The position numbers and the translations under genes were made by a program. Under the pieces are notes generated by a model that did no database searches, was not told where the DNA came from, and saw only the letters and a program-made list of their open reading frames with translations. From Acinetobacter sp. ANC 4910 (GTDB lineage Bacteria > Pseudomonadota > Gammaproteobacteria > Pseudomonadales > Moraxellaceae): a stretch of 64,000 bases of DNA. The DNA lies in NCBI RefSeq assembly GCF_004331035.1, contig NZ_SJNT01000016.1, forward strand, positions 1 through 64,000, read 5' to 3'. Of this stretch, positions 26,597-35,771 are shown one piece after another; the first letter of the stretch is position 1; each line of letters opens with the position of its first letter.

Positions 26597-27475
26597 ATGA
26601 CTATGGCAACCATTGAATTACCTGACACCATTTTACAATCCCTATCTCAAGTTCTTGCTCAATTACATCAAACACTTCCCACATTAAAACAAGAACCTGA
26701 CTTTTTTGCTCCAGCATTCAAGTGGCAAAACCAACAACTGATTCCCATTTTCCATCCCAAAAAAATTGATTTAGATGACCTAAAAGGTATTGAACGTCAA
26801 AAAGCCAAAGTTATTCAAAATACGCTGCAATTTTTAAATGGATTACCTGCAAACGACGTATTGCTGACTGGTTCACGCGGTACAGGCAAGTCTTCTATTG
26901 TTCGCGCTTTATTGAGCCAATATCAAGACCAAGGTTTACGTTTGATTGAAATTGAACGTGATGATTTGTCAGAATTACCCGAAATTCAAAAAATTATTCA
27001 GAACCGACCTGAAAAGTTCATCGTCTATTGTGACGATTTGGCATTTAATGCTGAAGATGAAAACTATCGCAGTTTAAAAAGTGTATTAGATGGTTCATTA
27101 CAATCTGGTGCAAGTAATTTTATTATTTATGCCACCAGTAACCGTCGTCATTTACTGCCTGAGTTTATGCATGAAAATACACCTGTAACGCGGGTTGATG
27201 TGCCTCAATATACTGAACTACATCCACAGGAAGCAATTGAAGAAAAAATTTCCCTGTCTGACCGTTTTGGCTTGTGGTTGTCGTTCTATCCTATGGATCA
27301 GGCACTTTACTTAGAAATCGTTGAGCACTATTTAGCAAAATCAAAAATGCCAATGACAGAAGAAGTACGTGCAGAAGCATTGAGATGGTGTCAGGCTCGT
27401 GGACAACGTTCAGGACGTGCAGCATATCAATTTTCAAAACATTGGGTGGGTTCGCAGCAGTTAAGTCAACTCTAG
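26597..27475 (+). CDS. DUF815 family AAA-type ATPase
   Basis: A 292-residue cytoplasmic P-loop ATPase. Walker A is GSRGTGKSS near residue 97, Walker B is IVYCDDLAF near 142, and an arginine-rich sensor region (YATSNRRHLLPE) follows, as in DUF815 proteins that resemble DnaC/RuvB-type AAA proteins. The function is not known; family members are often single, conserved genes. A second ATG at 26603 is equally possible. It is divergent from the patatin-kinase pair and has its own terminator. Confidence 0.82.
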   Translation: MTMATIELPDTILQSLSQVLAQLHQTLPTLKQEPDFFAPAFKWQNQQLIPIFHPKKIDLDDLKGIERQKAKVIQNTLQFLNGLPANDVLLTGSRGTGKSSIVRALLSQYQDQGLRLIEIERDDLSELPEIQKIIQNRPEKFIVYCDDLAFNAEDENYRSLKSVLDGSLQSGASNFIIYATSNRRHLLPEFMHENTPVTRVDVPQYTELHPQEAIEEKISLSDRFGLWLSFYPMDQALYLEIVEHYLAKSKMPMTEEVRAEALRWCQARGQRSGRAAYQFSKHWVGSQQLSQL

Positions 27476-27527
27476 TTTTATAAAATAAGGTTATTCAAAC
27501 AATGTCATGAAACCTCATTTTTATAAT

Positions 27528-27559
27528 AAAAAGCCCAAACTTGTTAGACTGGGCTTTTT
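27528..27559 (+). terminator. Terminator of the DUF815 gene
   Basis: A 10-bp perfect stem AAAAAGCCCA/TGGGCTTTTT (27528-27537 with 27550-27559), extended by further A-T pairs, 50 bases after the stop. Confidence 0.85.
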
Positions 27560-27721
27560 ATTTACACTTAAAAATTTGTGTTTAAAGTAAATAATATAAT
27601 TGCTTTCTATTTAGAGGTCTTAGATTAATTTTAGGAGAAGTTTAAAATTAGACAATAACTTATAAAAATAACAACGTATAAAGATGTAAAACTGAAAATT
27701 TAATGTGTACTTTTAAAAACT

Positions 27722-27740
27722 GCGAAATATAATCATTATC
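27722..27740. promoter_or_regulatory. Fur box of the siderophore receptor gene
   Basis: The 19-mer here matches the classic Fur consensus (GATAATGATAATCATTATC) at 15 of 19 positions, with the whole right half perfect. It ends 24 bases before the GTG start at 27765, so iron-bound Fur would block transcription. Confidence 0.85.
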
Positions 27741-27764
27741 ACCAAATTTCAGTGAAATATTTCT

Positions 27765-29873
27765 GTGTTCAAACGTCGTCTATTACCGAGCCTGAGCCTG
27801 CTACCGCTTGGCTGTGCAATGTCAGTCTTTGCAAGTGATCAAATCAGTGCTTTACCAACCATTAGTTTACAAGCTACAAGTGCTTCTGAAGATACTGACC
27901 AAACATACAAAGTAAGAACTGCCAGCTCAGCAACGCGCACCAATACTTCACTGAAAGAAACACCTCAAGCTGTGACAGTTGTTCCCAAAGCTGTTTTAAA
28001 AGACATTCAAGCAACTCGCTTATCAGAAGCACTTGATGTTGCTGGCGTAGGGCGCGCAAATAACTTTGGTGGGCAAGGTTTAACCACCTTTACTTCACGC
28101 GGATTTAGCAGTGGCGAATATTATCGAAATGGTTTCCCAATTAACCGTGGTTATCCTAATGCACCAGATAGTAGCACAGTGGAACGAGTTGAAGTCTTAA
28201 AAGGAGCTTCATCAAGTTTATATGGTCGTGGTGATCCTGGTGGAACATTTAACGTAGTGAGTAAAACACCGCAGACTGAACAGAAAACAACTTTAGGTTT
28301 AACTGTTGATGAAGAAGGTTTATACCGTGGCACCCTAGATAACACTGGTGCTTTAACACAAAATAAAAGCCTCACCTACCGTTTAAATTTGGTGGGTGAA
28401 AATGGCGATACCTATCGTGATCATGTGGATTCTAAACGTTGGAATATTGCACCTGTGCTGCAATGGACTCCTTCAGATGCGACCAAACTGACATTGGAAG
28501 CTGATTTTCTTCGCAATCAACATGCCTTAGATCGTGGTTTTACGCGTTATGATGGACAACAGAAAACCTCATTTGATTCATCAAACTATTGGTGGGAATC
28601 AGGTAAAGATCGCAATCACCTATATAATAACAATGACATGCTACAGTTCCGTGTTGAACATGCGCTCAATGATGCATGGAAATTGAATATCGGTACTCAA
28701 TATTTAAATGGCAACCTACATGGTTATGCGGTTGAAGCCAATGGCGTCAAAGCCAATACCAATGGTGAAGTGATTACCCGCAACTATAATTGGCGTAATT
28801 TGGATTGGATTGATAAGAATTTTCAAGCCAATGTTGTCGGGAATTTCAATCTATTCAATTTTCAACATACCTTAATTGCAGGTATTGAGCTTGAAGATTA
28901 CGACTATAAATCCTATATCATTCGCTCAAAAGATAATTTTGATTTAAACATCAATCAACCATACAACACACAACCATTGCCAGAATTGGTTAATGTGACT
29001 ACGAATGACCGTGAGCAACTAAAAAGCCAAGCATTCTTTGTCCAAGATCAAATTCGCATCACGGATCGCTTAAATACCTTGATTGCGATGCGCTTTGAAA
29101 ACTACAAGCAAGATTATAGTAATTTCGTAAATAGCACTTCATGGTCTACTAACAACAATGCATTTATTCCACGTATTGGTTTAACTTATGACCTAACAGA
29201 TCAATTCACGCTTTACAGCAATATCAGTAAATCGTTTAAACCAAACTCAGGCGCAGATCGCAACAATCAAGGTTTCGACCCTGAGGAAGGCATTTCCTAC
29301 GAAATTGGCTCAAAGTATGCGTTATTAGATAATCAACTTTCTTTGGATACCGCAATCTATTATACAAAGAAAGAAAATGTCTTAACTCTAGACCCATTGG
29401 ATTCGACCAAGAGCGTTGCCGCAGGAGAAGTAACGAGTAAGGGAGTAGATTTAAGTCTTGTAGGTAATATCACACCTGCATGGAAAATTATCGGTAATTA
29501 CTCTTATGTCGATGCTGCGGTAAGCAAAGACAATACATTGGCAAAAGGCACACGTTTAGCCAATATTCCTCAAGATTCATTTAATTTATTGGGTATTTAT
29601 GAGTTTAAATCAGGTGCATTGAATGGTTTAGGCTTAGGCATTAATCAACGTTATGTGGGTAGCCGTAAAGGACAAACTGCCAATAGCACCTATGACATGA
29701 GCAGTTATGCAACAACGGATCTTATTTCTTATTACGATTGGAACAAAGATGTACGTTTAAGCTTTGATATCAAAAATATTTTTAACAAAGAATATGATGA
29801 TAGTGCTTTTAACCGTTATATCTACCCAGGACAGCCACGAACTGCGAAGTTAGGCATCACTTATAATTTCTAA
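27765..29873 (+). CDS. TonB-dependent ferric siderophore receptor
   Basis: A 702-residue outer membrane receptor. The signal peptide ends near residue 23 (SVFA-SDQ). The plug domain covers about 45-165, with the TonB-near SLKETPQAVTVVPK, FTSRGFSSGEYYRNGF and VERVEVLKGASSSLYGRGDPGGTFNVVSK. A 22-strand barrel follows and ends in LGITYNF with the terminal Phe. The layout is that of FhuA/FpvA-type hydroxamate or mixed siderophore receptors. The start is GTG, with a weak ribosome binding site. A Fur box upstream shows iron control. Which siderophore is used cannot be read from the sequence; no biosynthesis genes are near, so it may take up foreign siderophores. Confidence 0.92.
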   Translation: MFKRRLLPSLSLLPLGCAMSVFASDQISALPTISLQATSASEDTDQTYKVRTASSATRTNTSLKETPQAVTVVPKAVLKDIQATRLSEALDVAGVGRANNFGGQGLTTFTSRGFSSGEYYRNGFPINRGYPNAPDSSTVERVEVLKGASSSLYGRGDPGGTFNVVSKTPQTEQKTTLGLTVDEEGLYRGTLDNTGALTQNKSLTYRLNLVGENGDTYRDHVDSKRWNIAPVLQWTPSDATKLTLEADFLRNQHALDRGFTRYDGQQKTSFDSSNYWWESGKDRNHLYNNNDMLQFRVEHALNDAWKLNIGTQYLNGNLHGYAVEANGVKANTNGEVITRNYNWRNLDWIDKNFQANVVGNFNLFNFQHTLIAGIELEDYDYKSYIIRSKDNFDLNINQPYNTQPLPELVNVTTNDREQLKSQAFFVQDQIRITDRLNTLIAMRFENYKQDYSNFVNSTSWSTNNNAFIPRIGLTYDLTDQFTLYSNISKSFKPNSGADRNNQGFDPEEGISYEIGSKYALLDNQLSLDTAIYYTKKENVLTLDPLDSTKSVAAGEVTSKGVDLSLVGNITPAWKIIGNYSYVDAAVSKDNTLAKGTRLANIPQDSFNLLGIYEFKSGALNGLGLGINQRYVGSRKGQTANSTYDMSSYATTDLISYYDWNKDVRLSFDIKNIFNKEYDDSAFNRYIYPGQPRTAKLGITYNF

Positions 29874-29883
29874 TTCTAAAGTA

Positions 29884-29908
29884 AGCCAGCGTTAATGCTG
29901 GCTTTTTA
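29884..29908 (+). terminator. Terminator of the siderophore receptor gene
   Basis: A 7-bp GC-rich stem AGCCAGC/GCTGGCT with a 6-nt loop and a T5 tail, ten bases after the stop. Confidence 0.88.
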
Positions 29909-30443
29909 TTTATTTCTTAAAAGATGCCAAGCAGACATACACCGAAAATAGCAATTCAACAGCAAAATCTAAATCCTGTGATCGGCTTGGAAAGGTCATT
30001 ATAGGATAGTTCTATTTGGCTATTCGGTAGGACAGGAAAGTTCTACTTGGGAATAACAGTATTAATTTAAAACCACATACATCAAAGTATTCATTACAAA
30101 TCAGAACATCTGGAAATATTGCTAAGCCTTATCTCAACGACTTTGTCATTTTCAACACAAAGTAGATTAAAAAACATACTTAAACTTAATAATTCCAGTT
30201 AAATCAATACTTAGAACCCTTAATTTTATCCGCAATTTCTGTGGATAACCCTAGGGGTAAGTGTTGAAAAATCCTGTAAGCTTCGGCTTACACCTCTTCA
30301 GGCGGATAACTTCTCTACCATTCACAACAAGATTTATATTATGAAGCTATGAAGAACAGAATGTTCCAAAACATAAAACAATAATCATAAGTTCAGCATC
30401 AGGACTTGAGGTACGACAGGCGTTATACCGAATACCCCATACG
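29909..30443. other. Gene-free spacer with possible small RNA
   Basis: About 530 bases with no convincing open frame. A near-perfect direct repeat of 12 bases (30008-30019 and 30039-30050, 11 of 12 equal) and a 7-bp hairpin with a TTCG loop (30275-30292) occur. Together with the strong hairpin at 30444-30472 the right half could be a plus-strand small RNA, but no promoter is evident. Confidence 0.3.
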
Positions 30444-30472
30444 AAAAAGCCTGACAAGATGTCGGGCTTTTT
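30444..30472. terminator. Strong terminator downstream of tsaD
   Basis: A 12-pair stem with one wobble (30444-30455 with 30461-30472) and a 5-nt loop, A-rich on the left and T-rich on the right, so it can act in both directions. It is placed 29 bases beyond the tsaD stop on the minus strand. Confidence 0.75.
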
Positions 30473-30500
30473 TACGGCAGTACAATTTAATTGAGATTGA

Positions 30501-31517
30501 TTAAATTTCCGCAGGATTACTTAATTCTGTCATTGGCCAGCGTGGTGTAGTCGTCACTGCCAAACCATCTTGCTGCCCTGCTTTTAAACGCTGGTAGCCC
30601 GCAAAAGCAATCATGGCACCATTATCAGTACAAAGTTCAGGCTCAGCATAATAAACCTTAGCGCGTACTTTGACTAAATCTGCTTCCAAGCGTTCGCGTA
30701 AACGCTTATTCGCACTAACACCACCCGCAATTACTAAACGCTTTAAACCAGTTTGTTTTAATGCTTTAACGGATTTTTTAACTAAAGTATCCACGATGGC
30801 TTCTTGGAAGCTCGCCGCAATATCCGCATCACGATTTTCATCACCTAATTTTTTCATTTGCACAGATACGGCTGTTTTTAAACCACTGAATGAAAATTCT
30901 AAGCCTTGATGCAACATAGGTCGTGGAAAAGCAAATGCATTAGGATCGCCTTGTTCTGCAAGTTTCGAAATATTTGGCCCACCTGGGTATGGTAAACCCA
31001 TCATTTTTGCGACTTTGTCAAATGCTTCACCCGCAGCATCATCAATGGATTCACCGAGTAATTCATATTGCCCAATGCCATAGGCTGCCATTAACTGGGA
31101 ATGTCCACCAGACACAAGTAATGCGACAAATGGAAACTCTGGTGGTGTCCCAGATAGCAAAGGGGCCAACATATGCCCTTCCATATGATGCACACCAATC
31201 GCAGGTTTATTTAAAGCAAAAGCCAAAGTTCGACCAAACAAAGCACCTGTCATGAGCGCGCCCATTAATCCTGGCCCACGTGTATACGCGACCGCGTCAA
31301 TTTCGGACTTTTTAACGCCACTATCCGAAAGCAATTGATTTAATAATGGAATCAATTTGCGTACATGATCACGCGAAGCCAGCTCTGGTACGACGCCACC
31401 ATATTCTGCATGCAGCTTAATCTGACTATACAAAACTTGACCGCGTAAGCCGTTTTCACTGTCATACAGTGCTAAACCTGTTTCATCACAAGATGTTTCT
31501 AAGCCTAAAACGATCAT
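30501..31517 (-). CDS. tsaD: tRNA N6-adenosine threonylcarbamoyltransferase TsaD
   Basis: A 338-residue ASKHA-fold enzyme that, with TsaB and TsaE, moves the threonylcarbamoyl group onto A37 of tRNAs reading ANN codons. The start [19 protein letters not shown], the iron-binding HHMEGH (His pair), [13 protein letters not shown], and [14 protein letters not shown] are all present. The ATG at 31517 begins the conserved N-terminus; the frame is open 30 residues further upstream to 31607 but that part is not conserved. It is divergent from rpsU, an arrangement conserved in many gammaproteobacteria. Confidence 0.96.
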   Translation of the reverse strand: MIVLGLETSCDETGLALYDSENGLRGQVLYSQIKLHAEYGGVVPELASRDHVRKLIPLLNQLLSDSGVKKSEIDAVAYTRGPGLMGALMTGALFGRTLAFALNKPAIGVHHMEGHMLAPLLSGTPPEFPFVALLVSGGHSQLMAAYGIGQYELLGESIDDAAGEAFDKVAKMMGLPYPGGPNISKLAEQGDPNAFAFPRPMLHQGLEFSFSGLKTAVSVQMKKLGDENRDADIAASFQEAIVDTLVKKSVKALKQTGLKRLVIAGGVSANKRLRERLEADLVKVRAKVYYAEPELCTDNGAMIAFAGYQRLKAGQQDGLAVTTTPRWPMTELSNPAEI

Positions 31518-31662
31518 TAAACTGCCTATAACCTGTATCAAATCTATTGCGTGAACCATTATAGACTTGTGGTATGAGATGTAAATGAGTAAAATACTGA
31601 CCTTCACTTGTGATCAGGGCAATGTCGCCCAGATCTTATCCATAACTTAATGAGGATTCTTC

Positions 31663-31878
31663 ATGCCACAAGTTAAATTGAAAGAAGGCGAACCAGTAGA
31701 CGTAGCTATCCGTCGTTTCAAGCGTTCATGCGAAAAAGCGGGTGTTTTAGCTGACGTTCGTAAGCGTGAATTCTATGAGAAACCAACTCAAGAACGTAAG
31801 CGCAAAAAAGCTGCTGCTGTTAAGCGTTACCAAAAGAAATTGGCACGCGAATCAGTTCGTACTACACGCCTTTACTAA
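31663..31878 (+). CDS. rpsU: 30S ribosomal protein S21
   Basis: A 71-residue highly basic protein with the S21 pattern ([25 protein letters not shown], then [19 protein letters not shown]). It joins the small subunit and helps initiation at the Shine-Dalgarno sequence. A GAGGATT site precedes the ATG. It is followed 38 bases later by the yqeY-like gene; in many gammaproteobacteria rpsU heads the rpsU-dnaG-rpoD operon, but within this window only yqeY follows. Confidence 0.97.
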
Positions 31879-31916
31879 GATTAATTTGTGATTGATTGAC
31901 TACTTGGAAAAAATAA

Positions 31917-32363
31917 ATGACTACTTTAAAAAACCAAATAACTGAAGTTTTAAAAGCAACTATGCGTGCTAAAGAAATGAATAAGTTAACGGTCATTCGT
32001 AGTCTACAAGCAGCAATCAAGCAAATCGAAATCGATGAGCGCAAAGAGCTTGACGATGCTCAAACTCTTGCGGTCATTGAAAAGCAAATAAAGCAACGTA
32101 AAGAATCGGTCAAAGCCTTTGAAGGTGCAGGCCGCGATGATTTAGCTAGTAAAGAACAAGCCGAAATTGAAATTTTATCTCAATTTCTACCAGAAGCTAT
32201 GACTGAGGAAGAGCTTGATTCTATCATTGAGCAAACTATTGTTGCTCAAGAAGCTACTAGCATGAAAGATATGGGTAAGGTGATGAACTCTCTGCGTCCG
32301 CTCATAGCCGGGCGCGCCGATCCTGCTCTCGTTTCCGCTAAAATTAAAGCAAAACTCGCTTAA
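31917..32363 (+). CDS. GatB/YqeY domain protein
   Basis: A 148-residue cytoplasmic protein of the YqeY group, which shares its helical tail domain with the GatB subunit of tRNA amidotransferase. The sequence has the conserved MRAKEMNKLTVIRSLQAAIKQIEID start and FLPEAMTEEELDSIIEQ followed by the MKDMGKVMNSLRP segment. Its role is thought to be in tRNA handling but is not defined. Co-transcribed with rpsU. Confidence 0.9.
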   Translation: MTTLKNQITEVLKATMRAKEMNKLTVIRSLQAAIKQIEIDERKELDDAQTLAVIEKQIKQRKESVKAFEGAGRDDLASKEQAEIEILSQFLPEAMTEEELDSIIEQTIVAQEATSMKDMGKVMNSLRPLIAGRADPALVSAKIKAKLA

Positions 32364-32431
32364 TCTTTCATAATATTTCTTCTTTATCGTTGAACTGCCT
32401 TAACAATAAGACAGTTCTTAGATAACCGCAC

Positions 32432-32797
32432 TTAAGTCAAATTACACTGCACATTGTATTTCTTCAAAATCAGCATTTCTTTAGATGACATGACCTGCTG
32501 AATTACATCTTGCTTAGTTAAATTTCGATATTGTGCATCCAATGAGCTTCTATTCTTATCCGCTGCAGTATAAAGCTGCTCTACATAACGCCCCATAATT
32601 CCACAATATCGTGTTTGCTGCTCGACAGTAAAACTCGTTTGCTGCGGATTCAGTTGCGAAAAGAATTGTCGAATATCAGCTTTGTAATTACGATTAATTT
32701 TATCCACTGTAACCACATAATCCTCTACACTCGCAAAAGCAGAACCACAAGATACAGCAAGCAAAAGTGCTGCCAAACATTGTACTTTATTCTTCAT
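32432..32797 (-). CDS. Small secreted protein, function unknown
   Basis: A 121-residue protein with a Sec signal peptide (LAALLLAVSCGSAFA, cleavage before SVEDYV). The mature part is helical with two Cys residues (YCGIMG and near the end VQCNLT) that could form a disulfide in the periplasm. I do not recognise a family. The ATG at 32797 is preferred because the Lys-rich signal start follows directly; ATG 32806 would add three residues. No operon partner; it is convergent with yqeY. Confidence 0.65.
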   Translation of the reverse strand: MKNKVQCLAALLLAVSCGSAFASVEDYVVTVDKINRNYKADIRQFFSQLNPQQTSFTVEQQTRYCGIMGRYVEQLYTAADKNRSSLDAQYRNLTKQDVIQQVMSSKEMLILKKYNVQCNLT

Positions 32798-32868
32798 GTG
32801 AACCATTAAAAATCAAAAAATGATTGAACGCCATCATACAGCGCTCACAATAGCAAAACTAGCACCGT

Positions 32869-33234
32869 TTATTTTATTTGAATAAATTCAGGCTTATATT
32901 GCTTGAATGCCTCTTCGCTTGGTGCAGGAATTTCCCCCTGTGTAACCGTTCCCAATCGCAAACGAATTACATCTGGCAAATCAATACGATAAGAAAAAAT
33001 AGGGCTGCCGCATTCCTGACAAAAAACACGTGCTTTATTCGGACTATGAAAATACTCTTTAAGCACTTTCACTCCACGCACTACTTCAAATAATGACTTT
33101 TGTAATGGGCTATTCCAACCAGCGAAACTACCTTGTGCTTTTTGGCAATGCTGACAGTAACACAAAATTGATTTCTCAATTTCCCCATGATAACGGTAAC
33201 TAACCGTTCCACATAAACATTGACCCTCTATCAT
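32869..33234 (-). CDS. GFA family protein (glutathione-dependent formaldehyde-activating fold)
   Basis: A 121-residue zinc-binding protein. The Cys ligands are in GQCLCGTVSYRY, CYCQHCQKAQGS and FCQECGSPIFSYR, the usual order in the GFA (CENP-V/Gfa) family. The founding member speeds addition of formaldehyde to glutathione, but most bacterial relatives have no known substrate. It sits 48 bases downstream of the BepA-like gene on the same strand. Confidence 0.85.
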   Translation of the reverse strand: MIEGQCLCGTVSYRYHGEIEKSILCYCQHCQKAQGSFAGWNSPLQKSLFEVVRGVKVLKEYFHSPNKARVFCQECGSPIFSYRIDLPDVIRLRLGTVTQGEIPAPSEEAFKQYKPEFIQIK

Positions 33235-33281
33235 CCTATCCTCCTATTATTCTTATAATTTTTAAATGCCATATTGATGCA

Positions 33282-34721
33282 CTAAATTTTAAGCTGGTGC
33301 TCCTGCTGCATTTGATCAATACGCTGTTTTAATTGCGCGGACATTGCAACATTATCCTTCGCCAAGCGCTGCGCATGCAATAATGACTTTATAGCACCTT
33401 CTTCCAAACCACTCCAATATTCAACTTCAGCACGATAACGCAAAACATTGACAGCTCTTAGCGGCGAGGCAACATCTATATTCGCTGATTGTTGCAACAA
33501 ACGCCAACCCGTAATATCCCGCGGGTTTTGATTCACAAAATTTTGCACCAAATTATTTGCTTGCACTGGTTGCTTTTGACGAATCAACACTTCCGCCAAT
33601 TTATATGCCAAAGCTCGATTCTCAGGCATAATTCTTGCCGGTGATTCAATGGTCTGATAAGCATCATCTAATTTATTTTGACCAAGATAAACATCTGCTT
33701 GAATCAAAGTGAGTAAATTATGTAACTTCTTTTGTTTTTTAAGCTGATCCAACTGTGCTTGTGCTAACACATAATCACCCTGCTGATTATAAAAAGCCGC
33801 TAAAGCTAATTCCCCAGCAAAGCTCCCCTGTTTCGCAAGGGTCTGTAATTGCAATTCTGTCGCTTGATTAGTTACAACCAAGGTATACCATTTTAATATT
33901 TCAAAATTTTCATCGCGCATACCACTTTTAACTTGAGGTAACTGATTTGCACGTAAACGCGCTTCACTCATACGCTCTGTAGTTAAAGGATGGGTCAACC
34001 AAAAGTCAGGTAAAAAGCTCACTTGACTGGTTGTTCGGTGCATCACCTCAAAATAATCAGCCATGCTTTGCGGATTATAACCAGCAGCATACATGTACTG
34101 CATTCCTATCCGATCAGCTTCCCGCTCCTGATTACGACTATAAGTCAACTGCTGATCCATTAAAGCAGCTTGGGAACCCATCATGACCGCGGCACCTGCA
34201 TTACCATCCGCCTGTGAAGCCACCAACGCACCAACAATAATTCCAGCCAAAGCCAAAAGGCTCTGTCCTTTAAATGCCTCTTGAGAACGACTGTAATGTC
34301 GTTGCGTTACATGTGCAATCTCATGCGCCATCACCCCTGCAATTTCATCCAAATTACGCGCAGAAGTAATCATACCTGTATTTAAAGCAAATAAGCCCCC
34401 AGGCACTGCAAAAGCATTAATTTGAGCATCATTAACCAAGACCAAACCAATTGGCTGGCCCAGCTGAGTCTGACTTAAAATATTTGAAAATACAGATAAA
34501 AGTTGATCTTCTAGCCACGTATTATGTGCAATAGGTAATTGATGTTGTACCTCACGATAGACTTTCTCACCAATCATTTTTTCATTTTGGCGATCAATCA
34601 AACCTATCCCACTGCCAATTTCAGGAACATTAAACTGAGGAGATGATGAGAAGTGTGTAACATCTGCCCAAGCTATATGGGTGATTACACACAAACTACC
34701 AATAGCAAAAAACCGTTTCAA
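33282..34721 (-). CDS. BepA-like periplasmic M48 metalloprotease with TPR
   Basis: A 479-residue secreted protease. A signal peptide occupies residues 1-19. The M48 site is VMAHEIAHVTQRH (HExxH), with the third zinc ligand in NQEREADRIGMQYM. The C-terminal part, from about 290, is made of TPR-like helices. Length and layout match BepA (YfgC), the periplasmic protease and chaperone that degrades stalled LptD and other outer membrane proteins. It is probably co-transcribed with the GFA gene. The active site is intact, unlike the second M48 protein at 36554. Confidence 0.88.
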   Translation of the reverse strand: MKRFFAIGSLCVITHIAWADVTHFSSSPQFNVPEIGSGIGLIDRQNEKMIGEKVYREVQHQLPIAHNTWLEDQLLSVFSNILSQTQLGQPIGLVLVNDAQINAFAVPGGLFALNTGMITSARNLDEIAGVMAHEIAHVTQRHYSRSQEAFKGQSLLALAGIIVGALVASQADGNAGAAVMMGSQAALMDQQLTYSRNQEREADRIGMQYMYAAGYNPQSMADYFEVMHRTTSQVSFLPDFWLTHPLTTERMSEARLRANQLPQVKSGMRDENFEILKWYTLVVTNQATELQLQTLAKQGSFAGELALAAFYNQQGDYVLAQAQLDQLKKQKKLHNLLTLIQADVYLGQNKLDDAYQTIESPARIMPENRALAYKLAEVLIRQKQPVQANNLVQNFVNQNPRDITGWRLLQQSANIDVASPLRAVNVLRYRAEVEYWSGLEEGAIKSLLHAQRLAKDNVAMSAQLKQRIDQMQQEHQLKI

Positions 34722-34805
34722 TGTTACGTCTCAGGATCTTATTCATTCTGAACAAACTATAACATTGAAACAACTTAGGATTTGCAATGATGTGTTATCA
34801 ATATT

Positions 34806-35771
34806 TTAAAAGTCAGGATTAACCAAATAACGAGGCTGATGCCCTTCCAAAGCATCAACTAGATTACGATAGGCAAGTTCAGCCATTTTCTTCCGTGTCT
34901 CCGCTGTAGCAGATCCCACGTGGGGTAAAGTGACCACATTGTCTAACTGAAACAACTCCGATGTTTGGAGCGGTTCTTTCTCATAGACATCCAAACCAGC
35001 AGCAAAAATTTTGCGATCTTTCAAGGCTTGAATTAAAGCTTGCTCATCAACAACTGACCCACGCGCGATATTCACCAATACGGCATGCGACTGCATCAGA
35101 TCAAAATGCGGATGTGAGAGTAATGATTTAGATTCATTATTCAAATCAACCGCAACCACAACAAAGTCTGACTGTTGCAACAATTGCTCTAAAGAACGGT
35201 ATCTCGCATTGAGTGGCTGTGCCATTTCTAATTTTTCGCGGCGATTATGATACAAAATATTCATATTAAAACCATATAAACCACGACGTGCGATTGCTGC
35301 CCCAATATTACCTAAACCAATAATTCCTAGAGTTTTCCCATAAATATCTTGACCGAACTGCGCTTGCGATACTGTACGCTTCCATTCGCCCATTTTAGTC
35401 CAATGGTCTAAATATGGTACTTTACGCGCTGCACTCATCAGTAAAGTAAATGCCAAATCCGCTGTGGTTTCTGTTAATACATGAGGTGTATGACTTAACC
35501 AAATATTTTTGCGATTTAAATAGGCTACATCGTAGTTATCGTAACCCACACTCACACTAGAAATAATCTTGAGTTGCTGTGCAGTAGCCAAATTACGCTC
35601 ATTAAGTAATCGACCCGCACCAATCATGCCATCTGCATCTTGAACATGTTGTTGAATTTGCTGATTCACATCACCTTGTTTAGGGTCTATAACCACAACA
35701 TCGTATTGTGCCTGTAAGCGAGTTAGAATTTCTGGATCAATTTGGCTAAAAACAACAATTTTTTTATTCAT
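34806..35771 (-). CDS. ghrB: 2-hydroxyacid dehydrogenase (glyoxylate/hydroxypyruvate reductase B-like)
   Basis: A 321-residue D-2-hydroxyacid dehydrogenase close in layout to E. coli GhrB. Seen are the SVGYDNYDV and THTPHVLTETTADLAF-like segments (here LSHTPHVLTETTADL), the NAD(P) motif GIIGLGNIGAAIARR, the Arg of the active site in NIARGSVVDE, Glu in YEKEP, and His in LPHVGSA. It should reduce glyoxylate and hydroxypyruvate. Its start overlaps the end of the gene upstream by 8 bases, so the two are coupled. Confidence 0.88.
   Translation of the reverse strand: MNKKIVVFSQIDPEILTRLQAQYDVVVIDPKQGDVNQQIQQHVQDADGMIGAGRLLNERNLATAQQLKIISSVSVGYDNYDVAYLNRKNIWLSHTPHVLTETTADLAFTLLMSAARKVPYLDHWTKMGEWKRTVSQAQFGQDIYGKTLGIIGLGNIGAAIARRGLYGFNMNILYHNRREKLEMAQPLNARYRSLEQLLQQSDFVVVAVDLNNESKSLLSHPHFDLMQSHAVLVNIARGSVVDEQALIQALKDRKIFAAGLDVYEKEPLQTSELFQLDNVVTLPHVGSATAETRKKMAELAYRNLVDALEGHQPRYLVNPDF

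Noticed and set aside
31518..31607. Longer N-terminus of TsaD.
   Set aside because: The 30 extra residues precede the universally conserved [13 protein letters not shown] start and overlap the promoter region shared with rpsU.
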